Origin: Trichobilharzia szidati
Lineage: Eukaryota > Platyhelminthes > Trematoda > Strigeidida > Schistosomatidae
Direction of reading: 5' to 3'
DNA length: 64,000 nucleotides
Assembly: GCA_944472155.2 (NCBI GenBank)
Contig: OX235279.1
Location: 51,619,564 to 51,683,563 of the forward strand
In this document: in pieces, positions 43,305 through 52,849 of the stretch
Position numbering within the stretch: the first letter of the stretch is position 1
How the letters are laid out: every line of letters starts with the position of its first letter
Made by a program: the position numbers and the translations under genes
The notes under the pieces: generated by a model
What the model was told of the DNA's origin: nothing
Databases searched by the model: none
Seen by the model: only the letters and a program-made list of their open reading frames with translations

Positions 43305-44672
43305 CTATGAGTTATTAAGGATTTTGCATAGGTTAACTAGAAATACACAGTGATTGTTAACGTGCTGTTTTCAAGATGCAATATATCCTGTTTTCCGCGT
43401 TGGTTTTTAAGGAAATTATACTTAAACCTAATGAGTTGATTAATATAGGTGTTTTGTCTTGTGTTGGTTGGTTAATGAATTCTCAAACGTATTGATTTTT
43501 AGAGTGATGTTTACAGATGTGGATTTAAGAATGAAATGACTTATTTATCTCCTAGTGTAAATAATAAAAAAAATGTGTGGTTCAGTTTGATCACGGTTTT
43601 CATGCGTGTTTGGTTAAATGAAACTTCTCTTTTCATCTTAAAATCTAAGAGATATGTTCATCTCAAAAGTGGTTACCAGATTTGAATTCAATATTAAATG
43701 TACGTTTTGACCTACAGATTTTTACTTTGGCGAAGCGGTGGATCTGGTATGTCCAAACTGTCTAGCAAACCGTGTCAGCTTAGAAAATTGTTTCTCCAAT
43801 TTTACCATATCTACAGTCAGAGCAGTAGTTTGTATGACTTTTCAAGTGCAATTAAAGCTACAATTCTGAAGTAAAAAGTTCATTATTCGATATAGTCCTT
43901 ATTGACTGTTACCTGTCAACTGTTCGACTACCATTTACATACTGTAAAAGTTAAGGATCGTTGGGCACGTTTACTTCTTACACTAGTTTCTGCCTATACA
44001 CATCCACTAACTGTAACTCAAATGATTCAAAAAGTGCTTACCACTGAAAACTATCTATTGTTTCTAAAAATTTTTATTTCAAGGTTATGTATTTGTGTTC
44101 ATACTATCCTTGATATTGATAATTCTCATGGGAGATAATGTGAACAGTTAATGCGAAAACGCCTCGAAGAATACCACCGTCTTCCCATATTCTTAGTGCT
44201 AACCCTACATTAGGAAGTCCATGAAAATTATAGCTAAATAATTTCCTTAAACTCATGGTGAATTTTGCAGTTCTTCTATGTTACCTAGGTGGATTAAGCG
44301 AATGACTGCACATATATCTTATATACTTATCTCCAACATGCAAAATATATTCAAAGCACGAGATGGTAGGGTTTTGTATTGTCAGGCCTTCTATCCTATT
44401 TGTAGTGTTCAGATGTTTAATTTTAAAAGACCAGTAATGATGTTTCTTTAGTTTAATTCATCATCGCTGGTTACAGAGTTAAGAGAAGACAAAAAAAATC
44501 GTTAGAGAAATAGTTACTAGTGAAAGAAAGTAAAGCTTATAGAAGCCAAGGAGATGAACGGGTTATGTAATAAGGAGAAGACTGCACAATAATAATTCAA
44601 CTTAAGATAGCTTTCGTGATAGAAAATTAAAAAAATATCTCCACAGAGTATTTTATTCTATTTTTATTTTAG

Positions 44673-44956
44673 GTGAATTAATGCCCTTGCGCGCTTTTGG
44701 TGATATTCGTTTTAAGTGGTCAACGGACGACTTGAAGAACATAGCACGCCTCTTAGATCTACCTCCAAATTATCCTATTTCACCTGGATTTTATGCTAGC
44801 CCACCATATTTGATAGCTACACCTCAAGTTGTCTGGAAACCTCTGACTTCTTATTGTGACCACTTCTTGATCTTGGGGACCGATGGTTTATGGGACGCAG
44901 TTTCACCTGAAGACGCTGTGCATGTAGTTGCCCAACACTGGTATGATTATAAGGGA
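44673..44956 (+). CDS. PDP1: Pyruvate dehydrogenase phosphatase, exon G (catalytic core)
   Basis: The acceptor tttttattttag ends at 44672 and the donor GGA|gtaagt starts at 44957 (phase 0). It codes residues 478-572: GELMPLRAFGDIRFKWSTDD, PPNYPISPGFYASPPYLIAT, PQVVWKPLTSYCDHFLILGT and DGLWDAVSPEDAVHVVAQHW. LMPLRAFGDIRFKWS and LGTDGLWD (Asp at about 548, a metal ligand) are the most conserved PDP/PP2C blocks. The match with vertebrate LMPFRAFGDVKFKWS is nearly complete and decides PDP over other PP2C families. Confidence 0.96.
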
Positions 44957-45072
44957 GTAAGTTCTACTTATAGGGGATATTTTTGAACTTTAATTTGAGA
45001 TAATATTTATAGACCCTAAGAAGTAACGGTTTTCCCCTGGTCGATTCTGCTTTGTCCTAGAGATAAAAACCA

Positions 45073-45160
45073 CTTGTGCGTCAGTGGCATAGCGGTTAGG
45101 ACGCTCGCCACTAGCTTGAAGTCCTATGTTCCACTGGGGAACGTGAAGGAAAAAAAAGGA
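45073..45160 (+). mobile_element. tRNA-headed SINE (family C) with RTE-A-like 3' end
   Basis: gcgtcagtggcatagcggtt aggacgctcgcc (45077-45108) is a tRNA-like head with an A box. After a few bases it changes to gaagtcctatgttccactgg (45119-45138), nearly the RTE-A 3' end gaagccctatgttccactag, and then an A-rich tail. The B box and body are missing, so the copy is deleted internally. The related copy at 62121-62306 keeps them. Confidence 0.5.
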
Positions 45161-45171
45161 AGAAATAAAGG

Positions 45172-45637
45172 TAACTGCTTCAGCAGCACATCTCCATTCC
45201 ACCTAGTTCTTTCCCACCATTTTCAGCTGGCTCGACGACAGCTCTTCACATGATCTCCTCCATTTCACTCTCAAACTGTAAACAGTCCCAATTCTAACTG
45301 CACCCTACGCCCTCCCCGAAATGCCTACTCATATGTACATTCCAATTCCCTCTGCATGTTCGCGGGACACTTGTTACTTGGCTAGTTCTCTGACTTTCGG
45401 AGTTCCTCATCGCTTCTCCTTTTTGGCCGGCCGCCCATCTGATCTTTAGCATCGAGACAGTGAATTGGGTTTCTGTTGATGTAAGTGTCTGCAGTAGTCT
45501 GTTGGAGGTGCGTCTGATGACTTGTGTGCCCAAGTCTCTGGACCAGATAGAAGCATTAATTTGGCATAAGTGTCAACATTGACCGAACCCTGTTGAAATA
45601 ATGGAGAGGATTTGTAGCTCAGGTGGATGATATTGAA
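45172..45637 (-). mobile_element. RTE-A fragment, C-terminal part, in intron G-H
   Basis: The - strand frame 45533-45294 reads SNRLLQTLTSTETQFTVSML, KIRWAAGQKGEAMRNSESQR and so on, which is the same block as CRSTFKIRWPERITNKKLWK in the copy at 5257-5880. The lower end (45172-45300) holds the reversed word tcttcacatgatctcctcca. Decayed; it goes on at 46086 after a PLE insertion. Confidence 0.65.
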
Positions 45638-46085
45638 TTAGTTGTGTTCTCTAAGCTGGCTGATTTAATTGTGAACCTTTCGTTGTTCTTCTGGACAACA
45701 TCTTCTGCGCAGGTTTCAGCATGAAACGAACTTATTTGAATTCCCCATGAATGTTATATTTGTATCTTTTGCAAACTATTGTCGTGACTACTTGTTAGTT
45801 TACATCTCTATTGATTGTTTTTATTGATTTGGAATTCGAACTTTGTTGTCATGTGATTTACTTTACATTACTTTACATTAGCTGATAAATTTGGCCTGTA
45901 GTAATGTGTTTGTTAATTACTAATTCGCTTGACTACCAGTGTTTTAGAAATACCATGGCATTTTTGGTGTTTCCTCTATTTAAAATTTCCTCATTATCCC
46001 AGTGAAATTGATGTCCGTAATTATTTACATGCGTGGATGAAAAATAATATACATCATATCATTTTACAGCCCTTTCAGGATCCTG
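45638..46085 (-). mobile_element. PLE 3' end, near-twin of the PLE end at 38220-38592
   Basis: 45638-46010 and 38220-38592 agree with only a few differences over about 370 bases at a constant offset of 7,418. Beyond 46010 the likeness drops to a protein level: the - strand reads AVKWYDVYYF and STHVN where the twin reads TVSRHDMCSL and SIHVG. This is the GIY-YIG region end. It interrupts an RTE-A copy. Confidence 0.7.
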
Positions 46086-46590
46086 TGCTGAATGCTGTAA
46101 ATTTTCGTACTGATTTGACATTAGTGAACGACTTTTTCATCTTTTCGATCCGGTGATGACTGCCTTCGACACCTTTATCCGTGCCAGTTCCAGCTGAAGG
46201 GATACTGCTCAAACAAGTGAAAGAGAGGCGACTTTTTTTAAAATTTCTTCTGTTGATGGTGACTGCTACTTGTTGTTGTTGTTGTTTGGGTATCTTCATT
46301 CCATCTGTCTTCATTATCTTCTGAGTGACTGAGTTTTCAGCGTAGACCCTTTGCTCAGAAACAAAGTCCTCTCTTGGGTTCGTGTTCTACTAAGTTGCTG
46401 GTTTTCACTTGTATATCTTCGACTTTGTGCAACATGAGACACAAGTTGTTTTCTGATTTAAGGTCTTATAAGGTCCTCACGCTCCATGGTCTGATGCACA
46501 TTTCAGTTCACCATGATGAGGAAGGAACGTCATCAGTGAAACTAAGCGGCCTTATCGTGCACACGTTTCAAATTACTTCTGAGGAGTAAT
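46086..46590 (-). mobile_element. RTE-A fragment, upstream part of the interrupted copy
   Basis: The - strand frame 46314-46075 reads QQQQQVAVTINRRNFKKSRL, then SSIPSAGTGTDKGVEGSHH and RIEKMKKSFTNVKSVRK. It matches the INGRDLTDVSSFTYL and GGTDED blocks after RTE-A motif C. The region from 46314 to about 46590 has words like gtttcttacccattcc-type RTE sequence but is too decayed to read. Confidence 0.55.
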
Positions 46591-46790
46591 CGTGTTTTCA
46601 TAGGATCATAGAAATCTTTTGCGTAAATTTCATTTAACACTTTTGTCTGTTCTCTCTATCGAAGTAAAAGATTACAGTGTCACTTTGTATATGCTTTAGC
46701 GCCAATTTCAGTTACCAGAAGTTGTCATTTGTTATGTGCTTGTAAGATTATTATTTCTGATGTCGGCTTGCTATATATTCTTTTCTTTAG

Positions 46791-46982
46791 AATCCATCGT
46801 CTTGTGGTCCAGGCGATACTGCTGCTAGTCGTTTAATTCGAACTGCTCTTGGCGGTACAGAAATGAATCCGGAACAAATTGCTTTACACTTTTCAATGCC
46901 GGCTTCTTTAGCCAGATATTATAGAGATGATATTACTGTCATAGTGGTTTATCTACCCACTGCTTTCTCTGATACTGTATAA
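46791..46982 (+). CDS. PDP1: Pyruvate dehydrogenase phosphatase, exon H (C-terminus)
   Basis: The acceptor ttttctttag ends at 46790, and the stop TAA is at 46980-46982. It codes residues 573-635: NPSSCGPGDTAASRLIRTAL, GGTEMNPEQIALHFSMPASL, ARYYRDDITVIVVYLPTAF and SDTV. RYYRDDITVIVV (first Asp at about 618, a metal ligand) is the final PP2C motif and matches vertebrate RMYRDDITIIVV. AASRLIRTALGG is the counterpart of AATHLIRHAVG. The protein ends shortly afterwards as in other PDPs. Confidence 0.96.
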   Translation, partial: NPSSCGPGDTAASRLIRTALGGTEMNPEQIALHFSMPASLARYYRDDITVIVVYLPTAFSDTV

Positions 46983-47518
46983 TTTTAGTTAAATGTTTGA
47001 AAAATTGTAGAATTCACAGATCTGTTTTAGCTTAATCTTTTTCTAATGTTGTATATCAGTGCTAGCTACACTAATGCCCATAGCCTATTCATTTTTTGTT
47101 TGTTTTCTAAGCCTATCCATCATGAGTTCGTGTTCTTTTTTGTATTATTCTGAAGAGTAATGCCTGCCTGTTTTTAATTCTTTTTTTTTCTGAATTTTTT
47201 AATATTACTGCAAGTTCGAAATTAACTACGCTTCTTGTTTATGCTGAAAACTGCGTATTAACCTAACACTATAATTTTCACTACTGCATTTATACTTATG
47301 GATTCTTGGAATGCCTTGTTAATGAGCTCTCTGTGTTTAAGATCGCAATTACTGTTCACTGAGAGTTGTTTGTCTGTTTCTTTGTTTGTTTTTTTCTTTT
47401 AAATAAAATAAAAGATGTTATCAAATTTGTTCAACCCGCTGCAGTGGATTCTTCGCCCCCTCCCTCTCCCCTCGAACTGTGCACAAAGTGGCTACCACCA
47501 TTTCTCCATCTCTCTTTG

Positions 47519-47541
47519 TTTTTTTTTTTTTTTTTTTTTTT
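47519..47541. repeat. T23 homopolymer
   Basis: Uninterrupted run of T. It could be the reversed A-tail of an element, but no element is recognised on its right side. Confidence 0.9.
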
Positions 47542-48347
47542 CATTTCATTTTACTATCAACACTTGTTTAGCCTGCAAGGATTGTTCTGTGAAAATAAGG
47601 AAGCATAATGACTACAAAAATAAATGTGGAGAGGGAACTGGCTTTTGTCATGTACTTACTGTGATCAACTATTCGCCAACATGATTGAGTTAATAATAAT
47701 AAATCCTTGCATACATTAGTCTTATATGAGATGCTTGTCTGATTTTCTGGTAAACTGTGTGAAAAGTAAAATAGGAAAAAAATAATAATAATACTGTAAC
47801 CTTTATTTTTGGTAATCTTTACTCTTATTATTTATTTTACTGATACACTACCTACCTACCATCACCACCATTACTGTCATTTCACCAGATGTTTACATTT
47901 CTTATTCTTTTATTTCCAGTGTATATTCTATTCTATGACATGTAATTGATTGTCATATCGCTATTCAACCATGCTAGATACATGTGAGATTTCTGTCATA
48001 TATATATATATATATATATATAATGTAATTGAACTTTATATTGTACATATACTTCCGATATCATTGCTGTATCGCTATTAGCGCAGTTTTTGTCTTCATT
48101 CATTTTTAGTTTCCTGAACCTGGAAAGACAGATCAGTGTACGATAGCTAACAAATAGAGATTGGGACCGGTTGTTTCCTTTTAAATTGGAGATAATTGTT
48201 TATTGTTTTTCTTTACTAGTTTTTTTTTCCTAGAACTCTTCTAGTCACACTACAGTATTCTTGTATTTTGTATGTTAATGTAATCCAAGGAATCCGGTTA
48301 TTGACTTCTTCCCTCACTCCGTGGTTCAAATGATATGACTTGTAATG

Positions 48348-48350
<3 letters not shown>

Positions 48351-48400
<50 letters not shown>
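48351..48400. repeat. (TA)25 microsatellite
   Basis: Perfect alternating TA over 50 bases. A shorter one lies at 47998-48024. Confidence 0.95.
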
Positions 48401-48407
<7 letters not shown>

Positions 48408-48644
48408 GTACAGAAAACTCACAGTATTGTTACAAACTCAATACAATTTACCCCCTGTTGAATGTGTAGATTTTTTTTTACTTAAATTCCCATAGTGGTA
48501 GCTTGGTTCCGTTGTCCTAAAGAACTTTATAAAAGCCATTATGTAAAATGCAATAAATTTGTTTATTCAAGAGATTGATTGACAATAGACTGCTTATGTT
48601 ATCTTTGTCATTATTATATGGTTTCACTGGTTGTGCAGTGCAAT

Positions 48645-49679
48645 ATTTAACTGGAATAATCTCGTTGACTTAGAATGTGCAGATGATATAGTCCTTCTAG
48701 GTGAAGACGCTGACAAAATGCAGAGTCTTCTGAACACATTGAATGTTTGGCATACGATTTGCTGCCGTCAAATCTAAGGTGATGCTACAGGACTGGACTA
48801 CATCGACTCACACCCAGCTTAAAGATAGATGGGGAAGTGGTAGCTGAGCGTGTTGACCACTTCACTTGCTTGGGGAGTTGCATCAGACCCAACGGGTTGA
48901 TCGCTGACGAAGTCTCAACACGGATACACGACGCTCGTTTTGCCTGTGCGAGTTTACGCCATCTCTGGTGTATACGTGATATCCGGCCATCGACCAAAAG
49001 GTGTGTGTACTCCTTTATAACTGTGAAACATAACTATCGGAAGAAATGCAAAGGTTAGCTATCTGTCTTTTATCATAGTTGTCTGCGTTCTATCTCCCGT
49101 GTTCATTAGTATAATAAGGTGAGCAATATTGATGTGAGGCATTGGTCGACTGGTAGATAAGGAGGGGAAATCAATCGACAAGGTTGTGGAGCAGTTATGG
49201 ACTGAGATAGTTAGGACATGTGTTACGTATGCCTAGCTATTGCCTTCCTCAACCGACGGACAATGTGAACTGACATAGGATCAGGTTGGGAAAGAGCTAG
49301 TGGTGGTCAAACCAAAACATGCCTTCATCAGTCAATGAAATCCACAACAGTTAGTTTAAGCCAGCCACGTAGTAAGGTGTAGACTTCATGGTTGGGGTCC
49401 TCAGGATGGTAAAATCAAATGAAGGCTGGAGACAATTGGTGAAATGGTCCGCTCAGAATCGTTCTCGATGATGGCGCAGATGCATTCACTCTTTGTGTTT
49501 TGTCATATCCAGTAAAACTCTTGTTTTTCCATATTCCTATTCTTTTTTACCACACTTTTGTTTATTATCTCTTTTGAATCTCTCTTCTCTTGCTTTGTCA
49601 TCTATAAGGAGGGAGTATGGCAACTCGAACTAGTGCACATCTGTGTAAAGTTCTATGTTGAAACCATTCTGTCAGTCAG
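48645..49679 (+). mobile_element. RTE-B retrotransposon, 5'-truncated
   Basis: It starts at RT motif C, LECADDIVLLGEDADKMQSL (48667-48728; YADD reads CADD), then VAERVDHFTCLGSCIRPNGL, IADEVSTRIHDARFACASLR and HLWCIRDIRPSTKRCVY. The region to 49500 follows the copy at 1191-1851 in order (cctcaggatggtaaaa, aatcgttctcgatgatggcg). The 3' end, aaagttctatgttgaaacca, closes in a short cagtcagc run, probably a (TCAG)n tail, at 49670-49679. Many stops are present. Confidence 0.8.
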
Positions 49680-49849
49680 CCTAAGATTATCAAAGGGAGA
49701 TATCGCCCTTCTTATAAACTGAGTCATTCAATGGTTTGTATGAATCCTGTTGAACTATCTCACATCCCTACACGTCAACAGCCTTCACCACTTTCTGTAG
49801 CCGAACAGATATTATACCAAGCTTCTGCACGGTGGGTGTCGTTATGACA
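49662..49849 (+). other. Coding-like stretch next to the RTE-B end (possible exon)
   Basis: A frame of about 60 codons reads PKIIKGRYRPSYKLSHSMVC, MNPVELSHIPTRQQPSPLSV and AEQILYQASARWVSL before a TGA. Its composition (Pro, Ser, Gln, few repeats) looks more like a real exon than the retroelement relics around it. A gtgggt donor-like site follows the Ala-Arg codons at 49832. The only acceptor-like AG lies in the RTE-B tail at 49678-49679. It could be part of an exon hit by the retroelement, a decayed gene or chance. I do not recognise the protein. Confidence 0.25.
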
Positions 49850-50149
49850 CTCACATACGCGTCTAGTTACGTCTTCTCTAAATAAACTGTGCTCTTATTA
49901 AGAAGCTAGGTAGCTGCCTGTCTTCTGTCCCCCTTTTGTCGGTGTGTACGTGCACAGACTAACCTTAATCAAACTCAGATTTTGATAGGCATGAAGTTCT
50001 TGAGATTTAAGTTTTGGCTATAATAAGACTGATAAGAATTTAGGTTTTATAAAAGTTCAGACTTTGAAGTTTCAATTGCGATCGCGTTGTTTTTACGAGT
50101 GAGTTTGCCAGTCTCACAGCCAACCTTCCCTCTTTTCTAGGCTTGCTGG

Positions 50150-50216
50150 TGGCTATGTCTTCAGGGAACTGCACCCGGACCTCCCGCGAGAATTCTACCA
50201 CTGAATCACCGACTCA
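50150..50216 (-). pseudogene. tRNA-Gly-like sequence with anticodon arm deleted
   Basis: On the - strand: ggtgattcagtggtagaatt ctcgcgggaggtccgggtgc agttccc. It matches the usual tRNA-Gly(GCC) (ggtggttcaatggtagaatt, ctcgc, gggaggtccgggttcgattc) but lacks the nine bases ctgccacgc of the anticodon arm, and the B box is changed. It cannot work as a tRNA. It may be a pseudogene or the head of a SINE; no body was recognised. Confidence 0.7.
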
Positions 50217-51849
50217 CATTGAATTTCACTTGAGTTTTTTGTCGCGTACTTTGACATTTGTTCTTAAATGTGCCCCAAGTATAAATCGACAGTCTATATA
50301 TTACCTTTTAAGCAGTTTTGGAAACATTTGATAAAGAAATCGAAAGTATTTGAATTTCGGTACTATGAAGACTGCTTATAAATCTCTGCTGAAAGAGAAA
50401 TACTAAGAATGTCATGTTATTCAGAATAATCTGTCTGGGACTGTTGTGTTGTCTAACAGAATACGTTTGAGTTTAGTTGTCTAGAAATTACAAATTCCTA
50501 AGAGTGTTCACTGAAGCATCTTTGTTGTGATTAGAAGATATAAATCAAATTGATTTTATCTTTTTAGAGAGTAACTATCTGTTCTTTATAAAGAGTAGGC
50601 AGATTGCATTCTTCACAGACACAAGGAATTTTTTTCACTTAACTTTTTGATGCACAACCATGTGACATGTGATAGCTTATAGTCGTTCATTGGTATTTTT
50701 TGGATTCTTGGTTTAATTTCTTTTCACTCTTTAGGAACTTTTGAAGAGTTGTCCTCCGAATTGAGGAAAAGTAATTGTGTTCATTTTCACTACTATTGCT
50801 CAACTTGGCCTCAAAAAGTTTAATGGAGTCTCTTATGAAAGTTAATTCAACTCAAAGATCTGTTGTAGCTTTGTGCACTCAGTTATATTTTCTGTGTGAA
50901 ACTTTATAGTGTTAACTGTGAGCCGATTGGTTTTAAATTATGTAATCCAACAAACCGCAGCATATACGGGATTCTTTTAATTCCTAACTTGTCATGCATT
51001 ATTTTCTTCATGCGATGCCTATAGCTGATTGGTGATTCGGAAAATGTTTGAATTAAGGGGCTGGTGAAGAAATTTAAGCCTGGTTACAAAGCGTTATACT
51101 TTATCTATTGATTTGTGGTATCTCACGCACTGGTCAGTTACCCGCTCACTATACAACAATCTATTGAATCTCAGTTTATGGTAAACAGTCAAAGCTGTTG
51201 AAAGTAAAGATACTTGAAATTTGTAGATTTTTGACCAAATGTTTCATAAATGTTAGTTCTCACATGCATAAAGATACAATAGTCTGGAGTTTCCAACAAG
51301 GAAGATTGCTTAGTTGAAGATTTTTGACACACATCCATCAAAACAGTTAAGTTATCCCTTATTCGGAAAAAGACCTACCTTTGTGACCTATTCGTTTTGT
51401 TTGTTGATGGGATACAGAGCAGCTTAATGTCATAGTGAATTCGGAACTCTTCTATTTTATTAGTAATATCATTTCTGAAGATTTCCATTAGTGCAGTGTT
51501 CACATATTCCTAAATTCGTGCTTAGAATAAATCCTAAGTCTGTTAGCTAAAAGCCTTGTGTTAGAATTTCAGGAATATCTTTCTTATTATGTTGATAGCG
51601 GTGTTATAATCCGCAGATTACACATTGCAGTATTTCTATTTTAGTTACTTATAAGTAGTCAAACGTCATAATTCGATTGAGTGCATCTTAATTTTGAACC
51701 TATGTTGAATTTGTCCAAATGCCAGTGTAATTCAGACTTTTTCCTTAATAAGAAAAAGATCTAAACAGAGAAAATTTTCTTTTCGATGATTCATTTTCAT
51801 AAGGTGTTCAGTCTTAATTAGACTTCAATTCATCTCATCCGTTATCTGT
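50217..51849. other. 1.6 kb without recognisable genes
   Basis: AT-rich, no frame with family likeness. Confidence 0.4.
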
Positions 51850-52620
51850 AAAGGCAGGCTTAGTTGAGTGTCTAACAAACCGAGCAGTAGCACTACGTAG
51901 TACATTAAAAGACCTAAGTGATGAAATAAAACGCATAGAAGAAGCGTTGGTGTTGAATAACTATCCTATAAAATTCACTGGGAAGATTACTAAAGGTCAA
52001 AAGCAAAATAAAAATAATGGTGAAACTGATAGTAATAACATAAATAATAGAGAATGTAGCGCATCTACAGTTTTACCATTTAAGAAGGGGACATCTGAAA
52101 CCCTACGTAGTAGGATTCTTAATAAAGCAGGAATTGTAGTGCCATTTAAACCTAAAAACTTACTCAGGTAGGACAAGCTCTATAGGTTAAAGGACCCAGT
52201 TGACTCAGTTAGACAAAATAATATAATTTCAACACTTGAAAATTTCAAAATACCTTGCAATGACTCTGAGTTAAGTCAACAATATAGGTCAAACTTGTAG
52301 ATCGGGTGTAGTCAGATTGTCAGAACATAAGAATTTAGCTGAGGTAAAAATGATTGACCCCACGAAGATAAGTAATTTAGAAAAATGCTCGGCGATTTCA
52401 GTGTATGCATTAACACACAATAGGGTGGGAGAGGGTTAAAATTCTAAGATATAATATAGGTAGGTGGCGAGTGAAATTGATTACTGAATCCGTGTTCATC
52501 GAGTCCATACCAAACACGTGCAACAGGAATCACTTATACAGGAAATATGGAAAATACTACTACCAATCAAGTCAAGCGATGAAAAATAATGGAATTATAT
52601 AAACGAAGTTAGAAAGTTGT
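51850..52620 (+). mobile_element. Penelope-like element, C-terminal part on + strand
   Basis: An open start reads LVECLTNRAVALRSTLKDLS, DEIKRIEEALVLNNYPIKF, then LPFKKGTSETLRSRILNKAG and IVVPFKPKNLLR, the linker between RT and GIY-YIG in PLE proteins. After the stop at 52169 come decayed pieces in changing frames: VVRLSEHKNLAEVKMIDP near 52310, then RILRYNIGRWRVKLITESVF and IESIPNTCNRNH near 52440-52535, the end of a GIY-YIG region (R..EH; FIES at the place of FLES). The RT is absent. Confidence 0.65.
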
Positions 52621-52624
52621 GTGA

Positions 52625-52765
52625 AAACCTTGATTTGATTATGAGTAATAAATTGTGCTCGAAACGTCATTAGTAAATATTACTGTGTGACTTTATCGAA
52701 ATAAATTAAAAAAATACATACGATGGAATTATATTGTACTACAGTGCACAAGTTGTATTCTTGTG
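52625..52765 (+). repeat. Structured motif A and PLE end words
   Basis: ttgatttgattatgagtaat aaattgtgctcgaaacgtca followed by ggaattatattgtactacag and tgcacaagttgtattc. This is the same combination of motif A and 3' words as in the insertion at 11790-12081, with slight changes. It follows the PLE protein relic at 51850-52620. Confidence 0.65.
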
Positions 52766-52849
52766 AGACCAATCAGATGCTGGTGAAATTTGTCCTCGAA
52801 AAACATATTACGTAATCTAAGGTGTAACCTAGGAAGGGTGACTAATTGG

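Larger units (their letters stand above)
40616..44672 (+). other. Intron F-G (4,057 nt)
   Basis: Donor gtaagc, acceptor ttttattttag. It contains a tRNA-like SINE (41046-41246) and a 104-bp-arm hairpin (43071-43304). A 78-codon open frame at 43902-44138 has no family likeness and cannot be joined to the neighbouring exons without harming the conserved RLLGELMP join. The rest shows nothing recognisable. Confidence 0.8.
44957..46790 (+). other. Intron G-H (1,834 nt) with RTE-A, PLE and SINE insertions
   Basis: Donor gtaagt, acceptor ttttctttag. Contents: a tRNA-headed SINE piece (45073-45160), a - strand RTE-A fragment (45172-45637) and its upstream part (46086-46590), separated by a PLE end (45638-46085). 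Confidence 0.85.
46983..48640 (+). other. 3' flank / 3' UTR of the phosphatase gene, with simple repeats
   Basis: An aataaa word at about 47697-47702 is a candidate poly(A) signal, but earlier and later AT-rich words could serve as well. It contains a T23 run (47519-47541), (TA)n at 47998-48024 and (TA)25 at 48351-48400. No protein was recognised. Confidence 0.45.

Noticed and set aside
43902..44138. 78-codon frame in intron F-G, considered as a phosphatase exon
   Set aside because: The exon F to exon G join gives the conserved RLLGELMPLRAFGD without it, and no suitable splice sites in the right phase surround it.
48216..48422. Open frame rich in Tyr-Ile repeats on the - strand
   Set aside because: It is only the translation of the TA microsatellite.
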